A program made the position numbers and the translations under genes. A stretch of 7,109 nucleotides of DNA, taken from positions 1 to 7,109 of the forward strand of contig JAQVFD010000108.1 of the NCBI GenBank assembly GCA_028697435.1, read 5' to 3'. Position 1 is the first letter of the stretch. Every line of letters begins with the position of its first letter. The notes beneath the pieces are model-generated. The model had not been told where the DNA came from. It made no database searches and worked only from the letters and a program-made list of their open reading frames with translations. This document shows, piece by piece, positions 1 through 5,331 of this stretch. Source of the DNA: Clostridiaceae bacterium (GTDB lineage: Bacteria > Bacillota > Clostridia > Lutisporales > Lutisporaceae).

Positions 1-7
1 TACTTTT

Positions 8-106
8 CATAATAAAATGTCCTTTCGGCTTTTTACCCGGCGCCACATTTGGACGAGCACCGACCGTCCCTGCCCCGTAACCTCGAAACCCCGTAACCCC
101 GTGCCT
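8..106 (-). promoter_or_regulatory. Candidate structured 5' leader of a gene lying off the left edge
   Basis: This GC-rich islet (roughly 36-105) contrasts with the very AT-rich DNA from 107 to 200. Read on the minus strand, it ends in AAAGGA (25-20), nine bases, and ATG (10-8), so a divergent gene could start here with only three codons visible. The minus strand carries four G-tracts (100-97, 92-89, 76-73, 70-68). It also has a 5-bp hairpin, GGACG (69-65) with CGUCC (55-51). GUCC (54-51) could instead pair with GGAC (22-19), which overlaps the Shine-Dalgarno-like bases, and AAAUGU (50-45) can pair with ACAUUU (20-15). The 10-mer CCCCGTAACC is repeated directly at 73-82 and 89-98 on the plus strand. 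I could not match it to any riboswitch class I know. Leader function is inference from position and pairing, and the downstream gene is not visible. Confidence 0.3.
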
Positions 107-256
107 ATATTTATATTTTACTTATACTTGGTAAATTAATCAATTCATGTACGGTAAATATTGAATAGTTATAAATAAATTGTAAATAATTAGATATATA
201 GGGAAAAGGGCACAGAGGTTCATTTAATTTCCTTAGAATCTTTTGGAGGTGTGAAC

Positions 257-907
257 ATGAGGAAAAGCCCATATGCAAAAGGTAAGCTGAGAATAGCTGA
301 CGACAGCAAAACTCCTTCAGAGATTTACAGCATAGTATTACGGGGCGTAATAAGCACATTGAAGACACTTTTCTTGAATTATTACGTTTCTGAGAACATT
401 GAAGCATTAATGAAGTATATTAACGGAAAAAAGATAATAGGTGCGGAGGAATACAAGAAGCTTTTGTATGAGGCTAAGGATTTTTATCCTGTTATAATAT
501 GCGCATTATTCATAAATCCTTTAAAAAAACATACAAAAAACTTCAAAAATGCTACCATAGACAAACAATCCAAAGAAGCACTTTTCAATGAAATCAATAA
601 GGAATTGAATGAATTCTTTAACGATTGGCTCTGCGATGTGGAAATAGATTCACTGCTGTTTTTCCGGCTTTCTACGGCTTATGGAAAACCTTTCAGTCTT
701 GATCTTTCAATAAAACAACAACTGGCTTCTGTTCTTACGCCTATAGAAGAAAGGATTTTAAGGCTTCAGATAACAGAGATAGTAGTTTTGTATACCATAG
801 AACAGGTTGCAACACATTTAGGTCTTGCAGGGCTTGATTATATTGATTATGTAAAAATACCGGAAAAGGAAAAAGTGATTGTATCGATACAATCGAACAG
901 AAACTGA
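257..907 (+). CDS. Hypothetical protein, 216 aa, family not recognised
   Basis: I chose ATG 257 over GTG 251 because GGAGGT (245-250) lies six bases before the ATG but directly abuts the GTG. The product is soluble-looking, charged and probably mostly helical. It has no signal peptide, no convincing membrane segment and no catalytic motif I recognise. A basic N-terminus is followed by a hydrophobic helix-like stretch around residues 22-40, a Lys/Asn-rich middle and a C-terminal half with regular Leu/Ile spacing. AT-rich codon use matches the neighbours, so it looks native. It lies 98 bases upstream of the ECF S-component gene on the same strand, but a candidate promoter between them suggests they need not be co-transcribed. 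No convincing promoter was found in the AT-rich DNA at 107-240. No function can be assigned. Confidence 0.75.
   Translation: MRKSPYAKGKLRIADDSKTPSEIYSIVLRGVISTLKTLFLNYYVSENIEALMKYINGKKIIGAEEYKKLLYEAKDFYPVIICALFINPLKKHTKNFKNATIDKQSKEALFNEINKELNEFFNDWLCDVEIDSLLFFRLSTAYGKPFSLDLSIKQQLASVLTPIEERILRLQITEIVVLYTIEQVATHLGLAGLDYIDYVKIPEKEKVIVSIQSNRN
877..894. repeat. Perfect 18-bp palindrome at the 3' end of the hypothetical gene
   Basis: GATTGTATCGATACAATC is its own reverse complement. It spans parts of the last codons of the upstream gene (Val-Ile-Val-Ser-Ile-Gln) and ends 10 bases before its stop codon. As RNA it could fold into a 7-bp stem with a TCGA loop. No T-tract follows, so it is not a standard intrinsic terminator. 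It could be an operator for the downstream ECF gene, an mRNA 3'-end stabiliser or chance. Confidence 0.5.
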
Positions 908-938
908 ATAAACAGCGCGTAAAAATGCAGATTCCATA

Positions 939-966
939 TTGTTCCCGCCGGCAGCTCCTGTATAAT
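939..966 (+). promoter_or_regulatory. Candidate vegetative promoter of the ECF S-component gene
   Basis: A perfect -10 box TATAAT (961-966) is preceded, after 16 bases, by a weak -35 box TTGTTC (939-944). It would give a leader of about 33 bases before ATG 1006. The -10 match is good and the -35 is poor, so this is a moderate call. Confidence 0.45.
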
Positions 967-1005
967 AAAATCAGTAGAGTACGTATTTTTGGGGGCGTCG
1001 TTTAA

Positions 1006-1530
1006 ATGGAAACAAAAAATTCTAATTACAACAGCACCAGTTTGAAAATAAGAGGCTTAGTGCAGATGGGACTTTTATCAGCACTGACTTTTGTAGCCGC
1101 CTGGGCTATTCATATACCTTATGGAAATGGTGGAGTCATACATTTGGGGGATAGCATGATATTTCTGACAGCAGTTGTTTTTGGCAGAAAATATGCCGCC
1201 CTGTCCGGAGCATTAGGCATGACTATGTTTGATATACTTTCAGGTTTTTCGGTATGGGCTCCATACACATTTGTTATTAAAGCAGGAATGGGCTTGATTG
1301 CAGGGAGTATAGCAAACCTTGGAGGTTCGAAGGGCGAGAGTTCTGTAAAGAACGGATTGGGAATGTTTGCGGCGGGAATTTGGATGATAATGGGATATTA
1401 TGCTGCAGAAGCAGTGATAACTTGGAATATAACACTGCCGCTGTTCAGTATATTGGGCAATGTAATACAGGTCGGTGCAGGTGCGGCGATAGCTTTTGTA
1501 ATAATAGCAGCAATAAAAAACAAGTTTTGA
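1006..1530 (+). CDS. ECF transporter S component, COG4720/PF07155 type
   Basis: This is the substrate-binding integral membrane subunit of an energy-coupling factor vitamin importer, 174 aa. After a hydrophilic N-terminus of about 15 residues there are about six hydrophobic segments (near 16-36, 48-62, 65-80, 88-106, 117-138, 145-170). Family-like features include the G-G-V-I-H-L-G-D-S motif at 42-50, the F-G-R-K-Y-A-A-L-S-G-A-L-G stretch at 59-71 between segments 2 and 3, and the Y-T-F-V-I-K-A-G-M-G-L-I-A-G stretch at 87-100. I recall this pattern from the S-component family named after riboflavin transporters, but members have various predicted substrates such as pyridoxine and hydroxymethylpyrimidine. 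The ligand is therefore left open. No EcfA, EcfA' or EcfT gene is nearby, so it would share a module encoded elsewhere (group II). Its Shine-Dalgarno is unusual, GGGGGCG (991-997), eight bases before ATG. A terminator follows directly. Confidence 0.85.
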   Translation: METKNSNYNSTSLKIRGLVQMGLLSALTFVAAWAIHIPYGNGGVIHLGDSMIFLTAVVFGRKYAALSGALGMTMFDILSGFSVWAPYTFVIKAGMGLIAGSIANLGGSKGESSVKNGLGMFAAGIWMIMGYYAAEAVITWNITLPLFSILGNVIQVGAGAAIAFVIIAAIKNKF

Positions 1531-1531
1531 T

Positions 1532-1560
1532 AAGTGCTTGGCACTTTTTTCTTTTTTTTT
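1532..1560 (+). terminator. Intrinsic terminator of the ECF S-component gene
   Basis: The stem AAGTGC/GCACTT (1532-1537 with 1541-1546) has a three-base TTG loop and starts two bases after the stop codon. It runs into a long T-rich tail (1545-1560, interrupted once by C). The stem is only 6 bp, but the tail is strong. Confidence 0.8.
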
Positions 1561-1594
1561 GAAAACTTCCTGTAACAATTATAGTTTACATAAT

Positions 1595-1603
1595 TGGTAT
1601 AAT
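1595..1603 (+). promoter_or_regulatory. Extended -10 promoter of the SLH-GH18 gene
   Basis: TGGTATAAT is a TGn-extended -10 box with a perfect TATAAT (1598-1603). It lies 20 bases before ATG 1624, so the leader would be very short. No good -35 is visible at 17 bases (sequence near 1575-1580 is AT-rich), which is tolerated with an extended -10. The preceding terminator supports a separate transcript. Confidence 0.5.
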
Positions 1604-1623
1604 GTTATGGGGAGTGTGAGGTA

Positions 1624-3663
1624 ATGAAGAAAAGTGCCATAAGATATTTTTTATTTTTTTTGATGATAGTGTTTGCGTTGAACTTCAGTTTTTCTGCTTT
1701 TGCTGACGAAAATGGAGACACATATGCTGATGCGCCTCTTTTGGACAAGCAGACTGCTAAAAATGAACTGCTTTTTTTTGAGGACAATTCATATAACTTT
1801 AAAGATATAGCTAAACACTGGGCAAGAGCAGAAATACTTGAGTTGAGCTATATGGATATTATGAAGGGTTACAGCAGCACTTCAATGCTGCCTGAAAAAA
1901 GCATATCAAGGGAAGAGTTTGTAGCTATGATCGTGAGAGCTGCAGGAATTGCTGTGAAGGATGAATTTGTAGAAAGCTATAGTGATATTACGAACAAGCA
2001 CTGGAGTCATAAATATGTTACCGCGGCCAAGGAGCATGGTTTGCTGTCCATTTTCAGCGGTTATTATTTTTATCCCTATAGAGAAATAACCAGGGAGGAA
2101 ATGGCGGTTATTACGGCAAAAACCGTACAAAATGCCGATGTTAGCGGGGAAAAGCTCAGTTTCAGTGATATACCGCAATACTACAGGCATAAGGAGAGCA
2201 TTGATATAGTAACGGAATTAGGCATAATCAAGGGACTGCCCGACGGAAGATTCGGTCCAAAAGGAAAAGCTACAAGGGCACAGGCAGCAGCTGTAATAGG
2301 AAGGATGCTGAAAGTCAGGGAGACTTCCGGAGAAGCCGGAGATGAATATCTAACAACTTTTGCAGAGGATTATGAAAAAAATATTTTGAAATCTCTAAGT
2401 GAAGGGGATTTAAGCTTTGACGGTCCCATGTCGCTTTCTATCGGAAGAGAAGCCATACTGAATGTAAATAGGTCTGAGCAGCTTAAAACTCAGTATCCGA
2501 AGGGACTTGTTGACAGCAAGCATATGGGAAATGGGAGCTTTGCGGTCATAAACAAATCAAAATATCTTGCGGAAATCGAAGCAACCTATGAACTGGTCCT
2601 TGAGAAGGGTGACAGATATACAGTAAAGAAAAACATTTTTTTAAAAAACACAGGGGGCAATTGGGCGGTATACAACAGTATTCCGGAATATGGTGTTGAT
2701 TTTGCTTCGGGAACAAAAATAAACCTTACCTGGCATTATATCTGGAAAGATTCACCCGATATGTCAAATGTAAAGAAAATTGAAGGTCTGAATGTAGTTT
2801 CTCCCACATGGTTTACTCTCGCAAATGAAAAAGGCGACTTGGAAGACAGAGGAAGCCAAAGCTACATCAACTGGGCTCATAAAAACGGATATAAGGTCTG
2901 GGTTCTGGTAGATAATCAGTTTAATTCTGAACTGACAAGCAAAATGCTTGGCAATGCAAGCACAAGAGCAAAGTTCATAAGTTCTCTTATGAGCAGTGCA
3001 AAGAAGTATAAGCTTGATGGAATAAATATCGATTTTGAAAACATGTATATAAAGGATAAAAATGCATTTACACAGTTTATGAAGGAACTTTCCAAACAGA
3101 CAAAGGATAATGGTCTGGTGCTGTCTGTTGACGTGTCTATAATTGCGGTGAACTCCAATTGGTCCGAAAGCTTTGACAGGGCTGCATTATCCAAGGTTGT
3201 TGATTATGTTGCACTTATGACCTATGATCAGCATTGGGGCGGAAGTCCTGTAAGTGGATCTGTCGCTCAGCTGTCCTGGGTTGAACAGAGTTTGAAGAGA
3301 GTACTGGCAGAGGTACCTAATGAAAAGCTTCTGCTGGGAGTACCCTTCTATACAAGGCTTTGGAAGGAGGAGTACGTTAGCGGCAGCAACAAACCGACAG
3401 TAACCTCCAAAGCTATTTCTATGGAGGAAGCGGAGAAAGCCATTGCAGAAAACAAAGCATCAAAAATATGGGATTCGGCAAGCGGACAATACTATGTCAC
3501 ATATAAGCAAGGCACTGCAACCTATAAGATATGGCTGGAAGATGAAAAATCCATAAAACTAAAGGCTGAATTAGTGAACAAGTACAAGCTTGCCGGTATA
3601 GCTTCATGGAAATATGGACTTGAAAAGCCGGTAATATGGGAAATAATTGCAAAGACAATTTAA
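1624..3663 (+). CDS. SLH-anchored family 18 glycosidase (SleL/YaaH-like catalytic domain)
   Basis: This 679-aa secreted cell-surface enzyme probably cleaves N-acetylglucosamine-containing glycan such as peptidoglycan or chitin. Residues 1-27 form a signal peptide (Lys2-Lys3, hydrophobic core, A-F-A cleavage before Asp28). Three SLH repeats lie near 58-110, 119-170 and 180-230, with the helix motifs S-R-E-E-F, T-R-E-E-M and T-R-A-Q-A. These should bind secondary cell-wall polymer. Residues 240-355 form an uncharacterised alpha/beta-looking spacer, perhaps NTF2-like. The GH18 barrel (about 362-679) shows D465-G-I-N-I-D-F-E472, with Glu472 the expected acid/base. It also has D527-Y-V-A-L-M-T-Y-D535 and a C-terminal A-S-W662. 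Asn468 replaces the usual Asp; I recall this as common in the COG3858 SleL/YaaH group. ATG 1624 follows GGGGAG (1609-1614). Its stop overlaps that of the convergent LysM gene. Exact substrate is unknown. Confidence 0.93.
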   Translation: MKKSAIRYFLFFLMIVFALNFSFSAFADENGDTYADAPLLDKQTAKNELLFFEDNSYNFKDIAKHWARAEILELSYMDIMKGYSSTSMLPEKSISREEFVAMIVRAAGIAVKDEFVESYSDITNKHWSHKYVTAAKEHGLLSIFSGYYFYPYREITREEMAVITAKTVQNADVSGEKLSFSDIPQYYRHKESIDIVTELGIIKGLPDGRFGPKGKATRAQAAAVIGRMLKVRETSGEAGDEYLTTFAEDYEKNILKSLSEGDLSFDGPMSLSIGREAILNVNRSEQLKTQYPKGLVDSKHMGNGSFAVINKSKYLAEIEATYELVLEKGDRYTVKKNIFLKNTGGNWAVYNSIPEYGVDFASGTKINLTWHYIWKDSPDMSNVKKIEGLNVVSPTWFTLANEKGDLEDRGSQSYINWAHKNGYKVWVLVDNQFNSELTSKMLGNASTRAKFISSLMSSAKKYKLDGINIDFENMYIKDKNAFTQFMKELSKQTKDNGLVLSVDVSIIAVNSNWSESFDRAALSKVVDYVALMTYDQHWGGSPVSGSVAQLSWVEQSLKRVLAEVPNEKLLLGVPFYTRLWKEEYVSGSNKPTVTSKAISMEEAEKAIAENKASKIWDSASGQYYVTYKQGTATYKIWLEDEKSIKLKAELVNKYKLAGIASWKYGLEKPVIWEIIAKTI

Positions 3664-4394
3664 AAGAATTCAAGGGTATTGATAATATCCTGCAGATGAT
3701 CTTTATCAGCCCATAGGACAAAGTATTTATAACTTATGCCTTTAATCTCAACGGGTTTTTCATAAGCGGCAATAAAGGCAGACTGACCGCGCATCTCCAT
3801 GGGTTGGTCGGCAGAAGGAATGATATAGCAGGCTTCACGACCGTTCAATTCACTCATAATTATAATTGGTTGAGTACCATAAGGTTTTAACTTATGGTAC
3901 GCTTCTTTTTTGCATAGCTCCTCCGGGGACGCATCATTAGCAATTGCAGATACCTGCACAAATCCGTCTATTCCTTCATATCTCTCATTATTAAACCTGC
4001 TCCAGAGGTAAGGATATATAAATTTGACCCTATAGGTTTCATTGGTAAAGCTTGCAGATATCATCGGAAGACAGATACTCTGACCAGGGAGCAGTGCATC
4101 GGGATTGATATTGGGGTTGGCTTTGAGCAATTCGGACAAACGCATTTTATGTTTTATAGCAATAGAGTAAAAGGTATCGTTTTTTTCTACGATATATGTT
4201 GCCGCACCCCAAGGGCAGTCTTCAGACTGTGCCGCCAGAGGTATGGTTAAAATCTGCCCCGGGAGTAAATGGTCAGGATCCAAATCCGGGTTGGATTCCA
4301 TCAGGTCATCCAGAGAAATATTATATAATTTTGATATAATATATGGAGTATCCCCTCCCTGCACTACATAACAGTTGCTTTCAGCACAAGACAT
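3660..4394 (-). CDS. Two-LysM cell-wall-binding protein with a conserved C-terminal domain
   Basis: This is a 244-aa protein with two N-terminal LysM repeats (about 8-52 and 66-110). Each carries the Y-x-V-x-x-x-D-T start and the N-P-(D/N)-x-(D/N)-P-D-x-L-L-P-G-Q end typical of N-acetylglucosamine-glycan binding. Residues 120-244 form a separate domain with R-Y-E-G-I-D-G-F (138-145), P-S-A-D-Q-P (193-198) and L-W-A-D-K-D-H (227-233). I believe I have seen this domain with LysM in other clostridia but cannot name it. There is no signal peptide or membrane segment, so it may be cytoplasmic, spore-associated (as with SafA-type LysM proteins) or non-classically exported. ATG 4394 is preferred over GTG 4403: GAGG (4406-4403) lies eight bases before the ATG, whereas the GTG overlaps that motif. 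A -10-like TATTAT (4425-4420) lies upstream, without a good -35. The stop shares bases with the GH18 stop. Confidence 0.88.
   Translation of the reverse strand: MSCAESNCYVVQGGDTPYIISKLYNISLDDLMESNPDLDPDHLLPGQILTIPLAAQSEDCPWGAATYIVEKNDTFYSIAIKHKMRLSELLKANPNINPDALLPGQSICLPMISASFTNETYRVKFIYPYLWSRFNNERYEGIDGFVQVSAIANDASPEELCKKEAYHKLKPYGTQPIIIMSELNGREACYIIPSADQPMEMRGQSAFIAAYEKPVEIKGISYKYFVLWADKDHLQDIINTLEFF
3874..3911 (+). terminator. Candidate terminator for the GH18 transcript, inside the LysM gene
   Basis: A perfect 10-bp inverted repeat, GTACCATAAG (3874-3883) and CTTATGGTAC (3891-3900), has a 7-base loop. On the plus strand it is followed by GCTTC and six T (3906-3911). The T-run starts five bases after the stem, with two T in the gap, which weakens the call. 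It lies 211 bases after the GH18 stop and antisense to LysM codons, and is the only terminator-like element I see for that transcript. Confidence 0.5.
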
Positions 4395-4451
4395 AATGCT
4401 CACCTCTTTTCATTTCGTTATAATATATTCATTTAGAGGCCTAAATAGAAG

Positions 4452-4483
4452 AAAAAAGGCTTGGAGTCAGTTGACTCCAAGCC
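4452..4483 (-). terminator. Strong intrinsic terminator of folT
   Basis: A perfect inverted repeat, GGCTTGGAGTC with GACTCCAAGCC (11 bp, AGTT loop on the plus strand), is flanked by A6 (4452-4457) and T7 (4484-4490). On the minus strand it begins just after the folT stop and ends in a T6 tail. Because both flanks are A/T runs, it would also work on the plus strand. It separates folT from the downstream LysM gene. Confidence 0.93.
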
Positions 4484-4488
4484 TTTTT

Positions 4489-5004
4489 TTAGTTTTCCTT
4501 TGCGTAACCGGATTTATTGATATGAATTCCGATGTATTTCCACAGCACATTTATTACCACTATTTGAACCGGAAGCATGATAGCGCTTTTGTAGATTCTT
4601 GGTATCAGAAGTGCTGCCGCTGCATTTCCGGTAAGCATGGACAGCCATAGAGTATTCATTCCAAGGTCAACGAGAATTGTAATCATTAAAACACTTTTTG
4701 CTATGTTTATAATTGTAGCCGGATTTCTGTATAGAAACAGTCCGTATATGGCGCCGGTCAGGAATGCGCTCAATGTAAATCCCGGGAAATACGGCCCCTT
4801 GGGGAAAATCAGCATTCCTATTATATCAGCAATTGCAGCAGCTGTTCCACCAATAAGCGGACCGAACATTATGGCTGTAAAAGCGATAGGTATAAACCCG
4901 AAGCCAATTCTTATTATCGGAGTCTGAATGGATAGAAAACGGGTAAATATGATTTCCATTGATACGAGTAAACCGACAAAAGCAATTGTCTTAGCCTTAC
5001 TCAT
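4489..5004 (-). CDS. folT: Folate-specific ECF transporter S component FolT
   Basis: This integral membrane folate-binding subunit of an ECF importer has 171 aa. The start at 5004 has AGGAGGTG (5017-5010) with seven bases between GGAGG and ATG. A longer in-frame start at 5085 would lie inside the riboswitch and is rejected. About six hydrophobic segments are visible. FolT-like hallmarks are R32-I-G-F-G-F-I-P-I (32-40), M-F-G-P-L-I-G-G (46-53), D60-I-I-G, P-Y-F-P-G-F-T-L-S-A-F (71-81), G-A-I-Y-G-L (84-89), N-T-L-W-L-S-M-L-T-G (117-126) and P-R-I-Y-K-S (135-140). Neither an EcfAA'T module nor folate biosynthesis genes are in the window. The THF riboswitch immediately upstream independently supports folate as substrate: high reduced folate should repress uptake. 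The gene is closed by a strong terminator, so it is probably monocistronic. Confidence 0.94.
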   Translation of the reverse strand: MSKAKTIAFVGLLVSMEIIFTRFLSIQTPIIRIGFGFIPIAFTAIMFGPLIGGTAAAIADIIGMLIFPKGPYFPGFTLSAFLTGAIYGLFLYRNPATIINIAKSVLMITILVDLGMNTLWLSMLTGNAAAALLIPRIYKSAIMLPVQIVVINVLWKYIGIHINKSGYAKEN

Positions 5005-5009
5005 ACAAT

Positions 5010-5065
5010 CACCTCCTCTCTTTAAATGGCAAATAGACCACTTAAAGAGGGATGCTCTCAAGTGG
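5010..5065 (-). promoter_or_regulatory. Expression platform of the folT riboswitch (Shine-Dalgarno switch)
   Basis: Two helices compete. Helix A pairs CCACUUGAGAG (5065-5055) with CUCUUUAAGUGG (5049-5038), with one bulge and a G-U pair. Helix B pairs CUCUUUAA (5049-5042) with UUAAAGAG (5025-5018), which directly abuts AGGAGGUG (5017-5010). Both use CUCUUUAA, so only one can form. Helix A also needs CCA (5065-5063), the 3' end of aptamer helix P1. Inferred logic: ligand holds P1, helix A is weakened, helix B forms against the Shine-Dalgarno and translation falls. There is no T-tract, so translational control is favoured over termination. Confidence 0.65.
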
Positions 5066-5164
5066 CAGCGGAATGCAGCATACATACCGCAAGCCCAGGG
5101 GCTTTTCGTCTGGTGTCAACTTCCCGTACAACCAGCACTTTACGCATGTAAGCCTACTCTACCA
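5063..5164 (-). promoter_or_regulatory. Tetrahydrofolate (THF) riboswitch aptamer
   Basis: The RNA on the minus strand shows the conserved blocks of the THF (folT-motif) riboswitch in order: GAGUAG, GCGUAAAGUG, GGGAAGU, GACGAA, GCGGU and GCAUUCCGCU. P1 is UGGUAG (5164-5159) with CUGCCA (5068-5063), including one U-G pair. P2 pairs GCUUACAU with AUGUAUGC, with one U-U mismatch. P3 pairs CUGGU with ACCAG. A short hairpin AAGCC/GGCUU is also present. The long-range pseudoknot is GGAA (5124-5121) with UUCC (5073-5070). As I recall, family members more often have GGAUG/CAUCC there, so the change keeps pairing. It precedes folT, the classic target. Confidence 0.93.
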
Positions 5165-5167
5165 TAT

Positions 5168-5198
5168 ATATTAATTTGTTATTGAAATTGTACATCAA
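5168..5198 (-). promoter_or_regulatory. Candidate folT promoter just upstream of the aptamer
   Basis: TTGATG (5198-5193) and TAATAT (5173-5168) are separated by a long 19-base spacer. Transcription would start near the first base of the aptamer, which is attractive. An alternative is a perfect TATAAT (5251-5246) with TTGGTT (5272-5267) at a short 15-base spacer, which would give an extra 75 or so bases of leader. I cannot choose between them from sequence. Confidence 0.3.
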
Positions 5199-5304
5199 AT
5201 AATCAGCTATTACAAGTCCTTTAAAGTATCCCATAAAAAAACAGGATTATACGGCAAATGACTGCAAACCAAGAATTTAGTAGAAATGGGACGAACTGTA
5301 TTTA

Positions 5305-5331
5305 TTGAAAGAAAATGGCTTGTGCTATAAA
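5305..5331 (+). promoter_or_regulatory. Candidate promoter of the S-layer-like gene
   Basis: TGCTATAAA (5323-5331) resembles an extended -10 box. TTGAAA (5305-5310) is a fair -35 but with a short 15-base spacer. It would produce a leader of about 170 bases before ATG 5511. Low confidence. Confidence 0.3.

Noticed and set aside
907..1005. Riboswitch ahead of the first ECF S component
   Set aside because: The segment is under 100 bases with a likely promoter inside. A GTAGAGTA stretch recalls the THF aptamer start, but no other conserved block follows.
1240..1578. Minus-strand 112-codon frame over the ECF S component
   Set aside because: It overlaps the real membrane protein gene and its terminator, and its product is Cys/Tyr-rich with no family pattern.
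5038..5065. Helix A as an intrinsic terminator in the folT leader
   Set aside because: No T-tract follows on the minus strand, so a translational role is more consistent.
5005..5085. Upstream in-frame extension of folT to a start at 5085
   Set aside because: It would translate the riboswitch aptamer and platform. ATG 5004 has an ideal AGGAGG and FolT homologues begin near this point.
4637..5185. Plus-strand open frames opposite folT
   Set aside because: They are antisense shadows of folT and its riboswitch, without ribosome sites or protein-like composition.
5251..5330. Possible c-di-GMP-I (GEMM) riboswitch: GCAAACC followed by GGGACGAA
   Set aside because: Only two short fragments match. 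The GAAA-loop hairpin between them, the second arm and the closing helix are absent.
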